Source: Firmicutes bacterium ADurb.Bin080 (GTDB lineage Bacteria; Bacillota; Clostridia; Christensenellales; DTU072). Taken from it: a stretch of DNA of 52,562 bases. How positions within the stretch are numbered: position 1 is the first letter of the stretch; each line of letters starts with the position of its first letter. Of this stretch, positions 25,843 to 35,352 are shown piece by piece. Under the pieces are notes generated by a model, which was given only the letters and a program-made list of their open reading frames with translations, had not been told where the DNA came from and searched no databases. The position numbers were made by a program, and so were the translations under genes. The stretch spans positions 1 through 52,562 of the forward strand of contig MWEH01000186.1 of assembly GCA_002070965.1 (NCBI GenBank), written 5' to 3'.

Positions 25843-25905
25843 ATTAGGTTTTGTAGCGGACCTATACGAGAAAAAATCCAAGGCTCGCAAGTACGTTATT
25901 TATTT
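25843..25905 (+). promoter_or_regulatory. possible structured leader of rplS (L19-leader-like)
   Basis: The leader can form TAGGT/ACCTA with a ten-base loop and then CGAG/CTCG around an A-rich loop, before the GGAGG site. Firmicute rplS genes often carry an autoregulatory L19 leader RNA. I see the position and the two stems but cannot confirm the Rfam fold. Confidence 0.38.
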
Positions 25906-25918
25906 TTTGGAGGTATGT

Positions 25919-26266
25919 ATGAATATTCTTGAATCTATTGAACAAGAGGGCTTGCGTAAAGATTTGCCCCCATTCAAAGTTGGTGACACAGTAAAAGTTT
26001 TGGTAAAGATTGTTGAAGGTACTAGAGAAAGATTGCAAGCTTTTGAAGGTACTGTCATAGCAAAGAAAAATGGTAGCATTAGAGAGACTTTTACAGTAAG
26101 AAGAATTGCACAGGGTATTGGCGTGGAAAGGACTTTCCCATTGCATAGCCCTAAAATTGCAAGTATTACGGTGACCCGTCCTGGAAAGGTTAGGAGAGCA
26201 AAATTATATTATCTACGTGAAAGAACAGGAAAAGCAGCAAGGGTCAAGGCTGAAAAGCGTTATTAG
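25919..26266 (+). CDS. rplS: 50S ribosomal protein L19
   Basis: The 115-residue protein starts [20 protein letters not shown] and has [41 protein letters not shown] and [19 protein letters not shown], all L19 marks. The start at 25919 was chosen because TTGGAGG at 25907-25913 is its ribosome site; a TTG reading at 25907 falls inside that site. In many Firmicutes rplS directly follows trmD; here rbgA and rnhB lie between and it has its own promoter. Confidence 0.97.
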   Translation: MNILESIEQEGLRKDLPPFKVGDTVKVLVKIVEGTRERLQAFEGTVIAKKNGSIRETFTVRRIAQGIGVERTFPLHSPKIASITVTRPGKVRRAKLYYLRERTGKAARVKAEKRY

Positions 26267-26277
26267 TTTTTTAATAC

Positions 26278-26317
26278 TCACGGCGGATTGTAATATTCGC
26301 CGTGATTTGTATATTTT
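26278..26317 (+). terminator. intrinsic terminator after rplS
   Basis: TCACGGCG (26278-26285) pairs perfectly with CGCCGTGA (26298-26305) around a 12-base loop, followed by a T-rich run (TTTGTATATTTT). It is 12 bases after the rplS stop and just before the membrane-protein gene. Confidence 0.72.
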
Positions 26318-26327
26318 GGGTAAAAAA

Positions 26328-28682
26328 ATGCATAAGATTTCGAATAAAAAGTTTGTATTAGTTGCTTTAATATTATTTATTGTTTCCATTTCATTAGTAT
26401 TTTCAGGATGTTCGCCGAGTCAAAATAGTTTTGACGTTCAGCTATTAAAAGAAAATTCTGAAAGTGAAGGTATGTTCAATTATGAAAGTTTAACTGAGAT
26501 GGATAATGATTGGGATTTTCAAACAGATGGTGCGAATTCCTCGACTTTTTCAACAGGGCCTAATGGCTTAACAATTAACACAACAAGTTCAGGATATGGG
26601 TTGGTTTCTCAAAAAGTATTACTCAAATCTTTTTCATATTTCAAGGTGGAATATGACTTTAACATAACTCAAATGTCGAGTTTTGATGAAAATAGTAGCT
26701 ATCATCCTGGATTATTTGTTGGTTTTTTGGAAGATCCTTTATTCAATGTTACAGGAGATAAAAAAGCGCAAGAAACCTTTGTTCAACAGAATGGGAAGAG
26801 AGTTTTTTACATAAAAACCAGTGGATCTAGAGAATACAACATTTCGATTAATTTAGGAACAGAACAATATCCAGTTAAGGCGATCGCGACTATTAGCAAT
26901 CTGACCCTTGTAAGAGTATCTGAAGCGGTTGCCGTTGAAGGTTCAAATAACGGTTTTGACATCTTTGAATTGAGACCTTCAATTTTTGGGCAAAGTCGGC
27001 AAAGCAACTCAACATTTGTCCTCTTAGGCGGAATTGGGACACTATTGCTGGCTTATATTTTTTATGTAATAAGATCAAGAGATATGGCCTATTCTAACAT
27101 TCAATCTCCCAATAAATTCTATAATAAAATAAAAAAGTCTAGATTTGTTGCCCCAACGATAGTTATTTTATGTGCTTTTTTTGCAAGATTAGTTATTATT
27201 CTAGTTGAATCATTAATTGCAGGTAGTAGTAGAATAACCGAAACGTATTTTGGGTATTTTTTAGAAAATCTTTCTGCACAAGGAACTTGGATAGCGAAAT
27301 ACGGAACCCCATATTTTTATCAATATAATTCCAATATATTTTTCCCAATCCCCCTATATTTAAGCGCATTGAGTGGATTAATTGGTCAAGGATTATATAG
27401 CATAAATGGGGTAGACGCCTCAACAGTTGCTTTTTCTGTTGTTACTATTAACAAGATTTTTGCTATTATATTTGATCTTGTTTCTGTTTATTTCATATAT
27501 AAGTTAGTTGATAAGTTTCAAGGTAAAACTGCTGCCACAATAATGGCCATTTTCTGGGGATTATTGCCAATATTATTCTCAATGTCTGCTGGGTGGGGAG
27601 CAATTGAAAGCCTTTCGACAATGTTGATAATTATTACTTTCTATTTTATTTTATCAAAAAAATATTTGCCTTCCGTAACTGCTTTCTTTTTAGCATGTAT
27701 GACTTCACCTTTTGTTGTTTACTTGGCACCTATGGTGTTACTTTATACTGTATTTCTAATTGTTGAGTCGATAAAGAATAAAAAATGGAAGTCTCTGCTC
27801 ACTCCAGGATTGACAATACTATTCTCTTTTATTTTGTTCTACTTAATTACTTTGCCGTTTAATATAGTACAAATAGGAGAGGGGGATACTTTTGTTGCTT
27901 TTGATAAATATATTGATATTTTAAAGGGCCCCGACCTATATTCTATTAATGCATTTAATTTTCAGGCAATGCTTAAGAACAATTTTGTTGAAGTCACAGT
28001 CCAATCAAAAGTGGTTGATATCATTTTCATTGTATTTATCTTGATTGTTTTTGCCTTCGTATATTTTAAAACTAGAAATAGATTGAATCTCACAATACTT
28101 TCCTCTGGACTAATTGCGACTATTTGGACTTTCTCTAATAATATGAGACCGGAGACTCTAATTCTTTCTTTGCCTCTTCTTTTTATGGTGGCAGTTATAT
28201 TAAAAGAAGTAAGATTATATATTGTGTTTGCATTATATTCAGCTTTTGTTTTTACAAATAATTCTTATGTATATCTTATTGCCGGATATGATAGTAATGG
28301 AGTCGCGCAGATTTCCTATTCAAATAATGCTATTTTATATGTATTTGGCGCATTTTCATTAGTTCTCATAGTTATTTACATAATAGTTGCGTACGATGTA
28401 ATCGTAAATAAGAAGGTAGTTCTTCAAAAACCTATAAACACTAAATATGGAGTCTATATTAGCCGTATTTCAAAAAATATACTTATTTCTTTCTCTAATT
28501 TTTATAAGATTTCGTTAGCCTGGTTAAAGGAATTAAGTTTTGCAATAAAGGATGACATATTGGAAAGCAAGGCTAAGAGAATTGAAAAGAAAAAGGATTC
28601 AATTAGGGATAAAGATTCTTATAACGAGAAAGAAGAAAATATAGCAGAGGAAGAAGAAAAGCAACCGGATGATGATAATTAA
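26328..28682 (+). CDS. large multi-pass membrane protein, GT-C-like, function unknown
   Basis: The 784-residue protein starts with a hydrophobic segment (8-26) ending VFSGC at 24-28, which looks like a signal anchor or an imperfect lipobox. A soluble, Ser/Asn/Thr-rich, probably beta-stranded domain follows (29-225), then about 11 or 12 membrane segments from 228 to 692, and a charged cytoplasmic tail ending EENIAEEEEKQPDDDN. The mix of long hydrophobic helices with an acidic loop after the third helix (SRITETYFGYFLENLSAQG) resembles GT-C glycosyltransferases that use lipid-linked sugars, but I do not see a decisive DxD/ExD site. The frame is open to 26217, but ATG 26328 gives the membrane-targeting N-terminus and avoids overlapping rplS and its terminator. 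Its ribosome site is weak. Confidence 0.68.
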   Translation: MHKISNKKFVLVALILFIVSISLVFSGCSPSQNSFDVQLLKENSESEGMFNYESLTEMDNDWDFQTDGANSSTFSTGPNGLTINTTSSGYGLVSQKVLLKSFSYFKVEYDFNITQMSSFDENSSYHPGLFVGFLEDPLFNVTGDKKAQETFVQQNGKRVFYIKTSGSREYNISINLGTEQYPVKAIATISNLTLVRVSEAVAVEGSNNGFDIFELRPSIFGQSRQSNSTFVLLGGIGTLLLAYIFYVIRSRDMAYSNIQSPNKFYNKIKKSRFVAPTIVILCAFFARLVIILVESLIAGSSRITETYFGYFLENLSAQGTWIAKYGTPYFYQYNSNIFFPIPLYLSALSGLIGQGLYSINGVDASTVAFSVVTINKIFAIIFDLVSVYFIYKLVDKFQGKTAATIMAIFWGLLPILFSMSAGWGAIESLSTMLIIITFYFILSKKYLPSVTAFFLACMTSPFVVYLAPMVLLYTVFLIVESIKNKKWKSLLTPGLTILFSFILFYLITLPFNIVQIGEGDTFVAFDKYIDILKGPDLYSINAFNFQAMLKNNFVEVTVQSKVVDIIFIVFILIVFAFVYFKTRNRLNLTILSSGLIATIWTFSNNMRPETLILSLPLLFMVAVILKEVRLYIVFALYSAFVFTNNSYVYLIAGYDSNGVAQISYSNNAILYVFGAFSLVLIVIYIIVAYDVIVNKKVVLQKPINTKYGVYISRISKNILISFSNFYKISLAWLKELSFAIKDDILESKAKRIEKKKDSIRDKDSYNEKEENIAEEEEKQPDDDN

Positions 28683-28754
28683 TAGTTTTTATTTTCTTTC
28701 TACTAGAGCTATTTGCCTCAAAATAACAGTATGACTTTTTAATTGGAGAAGCTA

Positions 28755-30860
28755 ATGAAGTTAGTAATAGTTGAGTCCCCATCTAAAACCAAAACGATTC
28801 AAAAATATCTTGGCCCGGATTATAAAGTTATGGCTTCAGTTGGGCATATATGTGACCTACCAAAAAATTCACTGGGCATAGATATAAACAATAATTTTGA
28901 ACCTCAATACGTAATTACTGATTCACAAAAAAATAAAATTATTAACGAACTTAAATCTGCGGTAAAAAAGAGTGAGTTTGTTTATCTTGCTACTGATCCA
29001 GATAGAGAAGGAGAGGCGATTAGTTGGCATATAGCTAATGCTCTTGATTTGAAAAATCAGAAGAATAGAATTGAGTTTAACGAGATTACTTATAAAGCTG
29101 TCCATAATGCTATTTCCAGTCCAAGAGAAATCAATATGGATCTGGTTGATGCTCAGCAGGCAAGAAGAGTAATTGACAGACTTGTTGGTTATAAAATTAG
29201 CCCAGTTTTATCCAGCAAGATAAAAACCGGGTTATCGGGAGGAAGAGTACAATCTTCGGCTTTAAAAATGCTTGTGGATAGAGAAAGAGAAATCTCAATT
29301 TTCAAACCACAGGAATACTGGAATATTACCGCAGTTCATACATTGGATAATGGAAAAGAAATAAAATCGATATTGAGTGATAAGAACGGGAAAAAATTCA
29401 AAATTCAGAATAAAGAGCAAGCCGATGAAATCCTCTTAGAACTAAATAATTCAAAGTGGGTAGTTGATTCAGTGAAAAAATCAAAAACTGTTTCAAGGCC
29501 CCAGGCCCCTTTTACAACAAGTACAATGCAGCAAGATGCATCTCAAAAATTAGGAATTTCTGCACCTATGGTTATGCAAATTGCTCAAAGCTTATATGAG
29601 GGTGTCGAAATTCCTGGAGAAGGGCACACCGCTCTTGTTTCATATATAAGGACAGATTCGGTTAGAATTTCTTCTGATATGCAAAAATCTGCCAAGGACT
29701 TTATTGAAACAAATTATGGATTTGATTTTGTCCCATCAAAACCAAATTATTATTCTACAAAAGCAAAAAATGCACAGGATGCACACGAAGCGATTAGACC
29801 AATTTCCCTGGAAAGAACTCCAGAAAGTCTTAAAGGATTAATTCCACAAAACAAATATAAACTTTATAAATTGATATACGAGAGATTCCTTGCAAGTCAA
29901 ATGTCTGAAGCTATTTATGACACTACGACTGTAAACATTAGCGCTATTACAGAAAAAGGTGATAATTTTATTTTCAAATTATTTGGAAAGACCCTCGAAA
30001 AAAAGGGCTATACCGTTGTGTATGATATATTTAAAACCGAGGATGAGGAAGATATCGCTACCTCAGATCTACCATTATTAGAAGAAAGAAAAATATTGAG
30101 ATTGAACAAGCTTTTATCCGAACAAAAGTTTACTAAACCGCTCCCACGATACTCTGAAGCTTCTTTGATTAAATCTATGGAGGAAAATGGCATTGGACGG
30201 CCTTCTACTTATGCAAGCGTAATGTCAGTTTTGATTAAAAGGGCTTATGTTTCAAAAGAAAAAAAAGCACTCGTCCCAACAATCCTTGGCACAAGGGTGA
30301 CCGAATATTTGGAACAGTTTTTCCCATCAATAGTCGATCTAAAGTTTACTGCGACAATGGAAGAGTCCCTTGATACAGTAGAGAATGGAGCAAATTGGAA
30401 GGGGATATTAAAAGACTTCTATCCAGCATTTGCAAAAGACATTGAACATGCTCAAAAATCTTCCTCTAAAATTCAAATGCCAGTGGAAGAAAGCGATGTT
30501 CAGTGTGAGAAGTGTGGAGCAATGATGGTCGTTAAAGAGGGGAAATATGGGAAATTTTTAGCCTGTCCCAACTACCCTAAATGTAAAAATATAAAAAATA
30601 TAGTTGAAGCTGTGGGAAAGTGTCCTTCGTGTGGTGGAGAAATAATCGTCAGACACACTAAGGCTGGGAAAATCTTTTATGGGTGCAACAATTATCCAGA
30701 ATGTAAATTTATGTCTTGGGATCTGCCCGCTCCTTTTCTATGCCCCGATTGTGAATCTATTATGAAGGTTGTAAAATCAGGTGGCATTACACAATATGTC
30801 TGTACAAACCGAAAATGCAATAAAACCGTTGATGCCAATTTTGGGGAAGATGAAGATTAA
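28755..30860 (+). CDS. topA: DNA topoisomerase I
   Basis: TopA relaxes negative supercoils with a type IA mechanism. The 701-residue protein begins MKLVIVESPSKTKTIQKYL (Toprim domain, with DPDREGEAISWH at about 77-88). The active-site Tyr is in SYIRTDSVRIS, and GIGRPSTYASVM lies further on. The C-terminus has three Cys4 zinc ribbons (CEKCG...CPNYPKC, CPSCG...CNNYPEC and CPDC...CTNRKC). ATG 28755 follows TTGGAG; the open frame begins at 28743 inside that site. It overlaps the trmFO start by 11 bases. Confidence 0.97.
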   Translation: MKLVIVESPSKTKTIQKYLGPDYKVMASVGHICDLPKNSLGIDINNNFEPQYVITDSQKNKIINELKSAVKKSEFVYLATDPDREGEAISWHIANALDLKNQKNRIEFNEITYKAVHNAISSPREINMDLVDAQQARRVIDRLVGYKISPVLSSKIKTGLSGGRVQSSALKMLVDREREISIFKPQEYWNITAVHTLDNGKEIKSILSDKNGKKFKIQNKEQADEILLELNNSKWVVDSVKKSKTVSRPQAPFTTSTMQQDASQKLGISAPMVMQIAQSLYEGVEIPGEGHTALVSYIRTDSVRISSDMQKSAKDFIETNYGFDFVPSKPNYYSTKAKNAQDAHEAIRPISLERTPESLKGLIPQNKYKLYKLIYERFLASQMSEAIYDTTTVNISAITEKGDNFIFKLFGKTLEKKGYTVVYDIFKTEDEEDIATSDLPLLEERKILRLNKLLSEQKFTKPLPRYSEASLIKSMEENGIGRPSTYASVMSVLIKRAYVSKEKKALVPTILGTRVTEYLEQFFPSIVDLKFTATMEESLDTVENGANWKGILKDFYPAFAKDIEHAQKSSSKIQMPVEESDVQCEKCGAMMVVKEGKYGKFLACPNYPKCKNIKNIVEAVGKCPSCGGEIIVRHTKAGKIFYGCNNYPECKFMSWDLPAPFLCPDCESIMKVVKSGGITQYVCTNRKCNKTVDANFGEDED

Positions 30861-32145
30861 AATAGTTGGTGGGGGTCTTGCAGGTTGTGAAGCCGCTTTT
30901 TATTTATTAAAAAAAGGGTTTCATGTTGATTTATATGAAATGCGACCTCAGGTATATTCTCCTGCCCATAAAACCTCTAGATTATGTGAGTTAGTTTGTA
31001 GTAACAGCCTAAAAAGTATTTCTTTACACACGGGTCAAGGTTTGTTGAAAGAGGAAATGAGGCTTCTTGATTCATTGGTTTTGACGGCAGCGGAAAAATC
31101 AAAAGTACCAGCGGGAGAGTCTTTGTGTGTTGACAGAGAACTATTCCAAGAAAATATAGAAAAAATCTTATTTTCATTCCCTAAGTTTAATTTAATTCAT
31201 CAAGAAATAACTGATGTTTCAGAAAATTCTATTATTGCCACCGGCCCTTTAACAAGTTCAGAATTATCAAAAGCTATTATTAGTATTACTGGTAAGGACT
31301 ATTTTCATTTTTATGATGCTATTTCTCCGATAATTACTGGAGAGAGTATCAACATGGAAAAAGCTTTTTGGGGAACTCGATATGAAAAAGGGAGTCCGGA
31401 TTTTATTAATTGTCCTCTAAGTAAAGAGGAATACATTAGGTTTTATAATGAATTAGTTAATGCTGAAACTGTAATCCTAAAGGAATTTGAAAAAAGAGAA
31501 CTCTTTAATAGTTGCATGCCCATTGAAGAGATTGCTCGAACTGGCATTGATTCGATGCGATTCGGACCATTGCGGCCTGTAGGGCTAAAAAACGATGTTT
31601 TTGGTAAATCTTATGCCATTGTACAACTGAGAAGGGAAAAGATTGAAGGAGAAGCTTATAATATTGTCGGATTTCAAACAAACCTAAAATATCCGGAGCA
31701 GAATAGAGTATTCCAGACAATCCCTGCTTTAGAAAAATGTGAATTTATTAGATATGGTGCTATGCATAAAAACTGTTATTTGGATAGCCCACAAATTTTA
31801 AGCTCTTATGGCAATCTATTAAAAATACCTTCTATTTTTTTTGCAGGGCAAATAATTGGAGTTGAAGGATATATGGAAAGTGCTGCTTCAGGAATTGTAG
31901 TTGGGATAAATATTGCACGATTCATGAGAAATCAAGATTTAATTGAATTCCCCAAAAACACAATTATTGGTTCTTTGATGAGATATATTTCACAAGAGAA
32001 TAATAATTTTCAACCAATGAATGCAAATTTTGGATTATTTCCTTCCGATGGTATAAAATATAAAGATAAAAACCTAAAAAAAGATACGATAGTAATGAAC
32101 GCACTGAAAAGTGTTAGAGAATACGTTAAATTATTAGAGGTGTAA
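30850..32145 (+). CDS. trmFO: tRNA (uracil-54-C5)-methyltransferase, folate/FAD-dependent
   Basis: TrmFO makes ribothymidine 54 in tRNA using methylene-tetrahydrofolate and FADH2. The 431-residue protein starts [20 protein letters not shown], the FAD-binding glycine loop, and contains [32 protein letters not shown] and [18 protein letters not shown]. The ATG at 30850 overlaps the topA end, and the frame is open upstream to 30781 inside topA, which is too long for the family. topA-trmFO-hslVU is the Firmicute order, but xerC is missing between them. Confidence 0.95.
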   Translation: MKIKIVGGGLAGCEAAFYLLKKGFHVDLYEMRPQVYSPAHKTSRLCELVCSNSLKSISLHTGQGLLKEEMRLLDSLVLTAAEKSKVPAGESLCVDRELFQENIEKILFSFPKFNLIHQEITDVSENSIIATGPLTSSELSKAIISITGKDYFHFYDAISPIITGESINMEKAFWGTRYEKGSPDFINCPLSKEEYIRFYNELVNAETVILKEFEKRELFNSCMPIEEIARTGIDSMRFGPLRPVGLKNDVFGKSYAIVQLRREKIEGEAYNIVGFQTNLKYPEQNRVFQTIPALEKCEFIRYGAMHKNCYLDSPQILSSYGNLLKIPSIFFAGQIIGVEGYMESAASGIVVGINIARFMRNQDLIEFPKNTIIGSLMRYISQENNNFQPMNANFGLFPSDGIKYKDKNLKKDTIVMNALKSVREYVKLLEV

Positions 32146-32146
32146 C

Positions 32147-32683
32147 ATGAACGATTTTAAAGGGACTACAATATGTGCAGTTAAAAAAGATGGAGTTACC
32201 GCAATTGCGGGAGATGGTCAAGTAACTTTGGGGGAAAGCGTAATTTTTAAGGGTAATGCCGTAAAGGTTAAAAGGATTTTTTCTGATAAAGTTATCATTG
32301 GATTTGCTGGAACCGTTAGCGATGCTTTTGCTTTAAGCGAAAAGTTTGAGGAAATGCTACAAAAGTACAGTGGCCATCTACTTCGAGCGGCTGTAGAATT
32401 GGCAGATTTATGGAGAAAAGATAACGCTAGAAAATTGGATGCTATGATGATAGTTGCAGACAAAGAAAATTTGTTAATAATAAGTGGGACAGGGGAAGTG
32501 ATTGAACCAGAAACTGGAGTTTGTGCAATAGGAAGCGGAGGTAATTATGCTCTTGCGGCTGCTCGAGCCCTTTTAGAGCATACTAATATGAATGCAGTAG
32601 AAATAGCAAAGAACGCAATGAAAATTGCTGGAGAAATTTGTATTTTTACAAACCACAATCTTACTGTTGAAATTATTGATTAA
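32147..32683 (+). CDS. hslV: ATP-dependent protease subunit HslV (ClpQ)
   Basis: HslV is the peptidase of the two-part HslUV protease. The 178-residue protein has the short pro-sequence MNDFKG followed by TTICAV, so Thr7 should become the catalytic N-terminal Thr after processing. It also has [38 protein letters not shown] and [25 protein letters not shown] precedes the ATG. The gene is one base after trmFO. hslU begins after a 77-base gap that includes a small hairpin (TTGCTGT/ATAGCAA, about 32702-32721) and TATAAT at 32730. Confidence 0.95.
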   Translation: MNDFKGTTICAVKKDGVTAIAGDGQVTLGESVIFKGNAVKVKRIFSDKVIIGFAGTVSDAFALSEKFEEMLQKYSGHLLRAAVELADLWRKDNARKLDAMMIVADKENLLIISGTGEVIEPETGVCAIGSGGNYALAAARALLEHTNMNAVEIAKNAMKIAGEICIFTNHNLTVEIID

Positions 32684-32760
32684 AGAAGTAATAGATATTA
32701 TTTGCTGTATAGGCATAGCAACTTTATAGTATAATGATATCAAATAAAAAGGAGGATAAG

Positions 32761-34092
32761 ATGGATTTAACCCCTACTCAAATAGTAAAGGAATTAGATA
32801 GATATATTATTGGGCAAGATAATGCAAAAAAGGTTGTTGCTATTGCTTTAAGGAACCGTTATAGAAGATCAATGCTTCCTGAGGCGGTTAGGGATGAGAT
32901 TACCCCCAAAAACATTATAATGAAAGGTCCCACAGGAGTAGGAAAAACCGAAATAGCTAGGAGACTATCTAAGTTGGTAAAGGCCCCATTTGTTAAGGTT
33001 GAAGCAACAAAATTCACTGAAGTTGGTTATGTTGGACGTGATGTTGAATCAATGGTTAGAGATTTGGTTGAAGTGTCGGTTAGAATGGTTAGAGAGGAAA
33101 AAATCTCAGAGGTAGAGCCGAAGGCTAGGGCTGCAGCAGAAAAGAAAATTGTTGAAGCGATCTTGCCAGTTAGAAAGAAAACTCTCAGGGAAAATTCTTC
33201 TTCAGATGAAAATCTAATGTCTGACCAAGAGATTATGGAGCAATTAGGAGCCGAGTTGAGAGATGGAAAATTGGACAATATCAATCTTGAAATGGAAATG
33301 CCAATTCCAAACAAAGCTCTTCAGCTAGGGCCTTTAGGAGGAAATGAAACAAATATCGGAGACTTTATGAGTAATCTCCTGCCTAAACAGAAAAAAAAGA
33401 AAAAGATTTCCGTAGCAGATGCATATAAATTTTTTATAAATGAAGAATCCAACAAGATGATTGATGATGAGTCGATAAACGCTGAGGGGCTCAAAAGAGC
33501 TGAACAAGATGGGATTATTTTTATTGATGAAATTGACAAAATCGCTTCCAGAGGACAAACTCATGGCCCTGATGTATCAAGAGAAGGAGTTCAAAGAGAT
33601 ATTCTTCCCATTGTAGAGGGTTGTACAATAAACACAAAATATGGCAATATGGTTACTGATTTCATCCTCTTTATTGCAGCTGGGGCTTTTCATATATCAA
33701 AAGTAAGCGATTTAATCCCCGAATTACAGGGAAGATTTCCCGTACAAGTAGAATTAAAGAGTTTAACTGAAGAAGAATTTTTCCGTATTCTTAAGGAACC
33801 AGATAATGCAGTAATAATGCAGTATGCGGCATTGTTGCGTGTTGATAATATCGACTTAAAATTTACTGAAGAGGCCCTGAAAGAGATAGCTAAAGTAGCT
33901 TTTATAGAAAATGAAAATAATGAGAACATTGGGGCTAGAAGGCTTCACACAGTAATTGAAAATCTTCTTGAGGATATAAGTTTTATTTCTGGGAAAGAAT
34001 CGTTAGAAGAGATTATAGTTGATAAAAAATATGTTGATGAACATATGTCCCAATCGTTAAGCTTAAGGAATTTAAAGAGATACGTTCTATGA
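32761..34092 (+). CDS. hslU: ATP-dependent protease ATPase subunit HslU (ClpY)
   Basis: HslU is the AAA+ unfoldase that feeds HslV. The 443-residue protein begins MDLTPTQIVKELDRYIIGQD and has Walker A GPTGVGKTEIARRL, FVKVEATKFTEVGYVGRDVE, an I-domain, Walker B FIDEIDKIA and the arginine-finger region GARRLHTVIENLLEDI. ATG 32761 is preceded by AAAAGGAGG; the frame is open to 32734. A TATAAT at 32730-32735 without a clear -35 could allow some independent transcription. hisS follows after 7 bases; codY, often next to hslU, is absent. Confidence 0.95.
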   Translation: MDLTPTQIVKELDRYIIGQDNAKKVVAIALRNRYRRSMLPEAVRDEITPKNIIMKGPTGVGKTEIARRLSKLVKAPFVKVEATKFTEVGYVGRDVESMVRDLVEVSVRMVREEKISEVEPKARAAAEKKIVEAILPVRKKTLRENSSSDENLMSDQEIMEQLGAELRDGKLDNINLEMEMPIPNKALQLGPLGGNETNIGDFMSNLLPKQKKKKKISVADAYKFFINEESNKMIDDESINAEGLKRAEQDGIIFIDEIDKIASRGQTHGPDVSREGVQRDILPIVEGCTINTKYGNMVTDFILFIAAGAFHISKVSDLIPELQGRFPVQVELKSLTEEEFFRILKEPDNAVIMQYAALLRVDNIDLKFTEEALKEIAKVAFIENENNENIGARRLHTVIENLLEDISFISGKESLEEIIVDKKYVDEHMSQSLSLRNLKRYVL

Positions 34093-34099
34093 GGAAGAA

Positions 34100-35350
34100 A
34101 TGATTAATATACCAAAAGGAACAAAAGATATTTTGCCGCAAGAATCATATAAGTGGCATTATGTTGAGAATATTATACGTGAATTATCTCATGTTTACGG
34201 ATTATCAGAGATAAGAACTCCTACTTTTGAACATACAGAACTTTTTTTACGTGGAGTAGGGGATACTACTGATATAGTAAATAAGGAGATGTATACTTTT
34301 ACGGATAAAGGGGATAGGAGCATTACTTTAAAACCGGAGGGAACAGCCGGTGTTGCCCGAGCTTATGTGGAAAATGGATTGGGGTCTTTTCCTCAACCTA
34401 TAAAAATGTATTATATAACTTCTGTATTTAGATATGAGAAACCACAGACAGGAAGGTTGAGAGAACATCACCAATTTGGCGTAGAAATTTTCGGGAGCGA
34501 TAACCCATTGGCGGATGTAGAGGTAATTTCTATTGCATCTTTCTTTTTCAAAAAACTTGGAATTGAAGGTTTGACTTTGAAAATTAATAATATTGGATGC
34601 AAAAAATGCAGACAAAACTATAATAATGCATTAAAAGAATATTTGATGGGAAATATTGAAGATTTGTGCCCTATATGTAAATCTCGAATAAACAAAAATC
34701 CATTAAGGATACTAGATTGTAAAGAGTTATCGTGCAAAAAGGTTATTGAGAATGCTCCAATATGCACAGATTTTTTGTGCCCAGAATGTAAAGAGCACAA
34801 GGAGAAAGTCGAAAGAGGACTTAATTCACTCTCTATTGAGTATGTAAATGATCCCTACCTTGTAAGAGGATTAGATTATTATACTGGAACGGTATTTGAA
34901 TTTGTTTCTGAAAAAATCGGAGCACAAGGAACTGTTTGTGGCGGGGGGCGATATAATGATCTGGTCGAAGAGGTTGGAGGGAAAGCCACGCCTGCAGTTG
35001 GTTTTGGATTAGGGATAGAAAGATTGCTATTGTTGATGGAAACAATGGGAGTTTTATTGAAAGAAAAAGAAATATCAGAAGTATTTATTTTACCACAAAA
35101 TGATTTATTTCAAAATGAATGCTTAAAAATGGTAAGTTACTTAAGAGAAAATAAAATTTCAGCGGAAAATGATATTTCTGGAAGAAGTTTCAAAGCTCAA
35201 TTAAAATATGCAAATAAGATTGGTTTTAAATATTTAATTGTAATTGGAGAAACCGAATTAGATTCCGGGATTTTTTCTTTGAAAAATATGACAAATGGAG
35301 AAATCATCGAGTTAAACAAAAAAGGATTAGTTGATTTTTTTAGGAGATAA
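34100..35350 (+). CDS. hisS: histidyl-tRNA synthetase
   Basis: A class II synthetase of 416 residues that charges tRNA-His. It shows PKGTKDILPQES at the start, motif 2 with FRYEKPQTGRLREHHQFGVE, the His-specific LVRGLDYYTGTVFEF and GGGRYNDLVEEVGG, motif 3 GFGLGIERLLLL, and the C-terminal anticodon domain. A cysteine-rich insertion (CKKC...CPIC...CKELSC...CPEC, about 173-235) is typical of clostridial HisRS. GAGGAAG precedes the ATG. Only 7 bases separate it from hslU, so no T-box leader is present here. Confidence 0.96.
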   Translation: MINIPKGTKDILPQESYKWHYVENIIRELSHVYGLSEIRTPTFEHTELFLRGVGDTTDIVNKEMYTFTDKGDRSITLKPEGTAGVARAYVENGLGSFPQPIKMYYITSVFRYEKPQTGRLREHHQFGVEIFGSDNPLADVEVISIASFFFKKLGIEGLTLKINNIGCKKCRQNYNNALKEYLMGNIEDLCPICKSRINKNPLRILDCKELSCKKVIENAPICTDFLCPECKEHKEKVERGLNSLSIEYVNDPYLVRGLDYYTGTVFEFVSEKIGAQGTVCGGGRYNDLVEEVGGKATPAVGFGLGIERLLLLMETMGVLLKEKEISEVFILPQNDLFQNECLKMVSYLRENKISAENDISGRSFKAQLKYANKIGFKYLIVIGETELDSGIFSLKNMTNGEIIELNKKGLVDFFRR

Positions 35351-35352
35351 TT

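Noticed and set aside
34093..34099. Possible T-box leader for hisS
   Set aside because: Only seven bases separate hslU and hisS, so no leader RNA fits.
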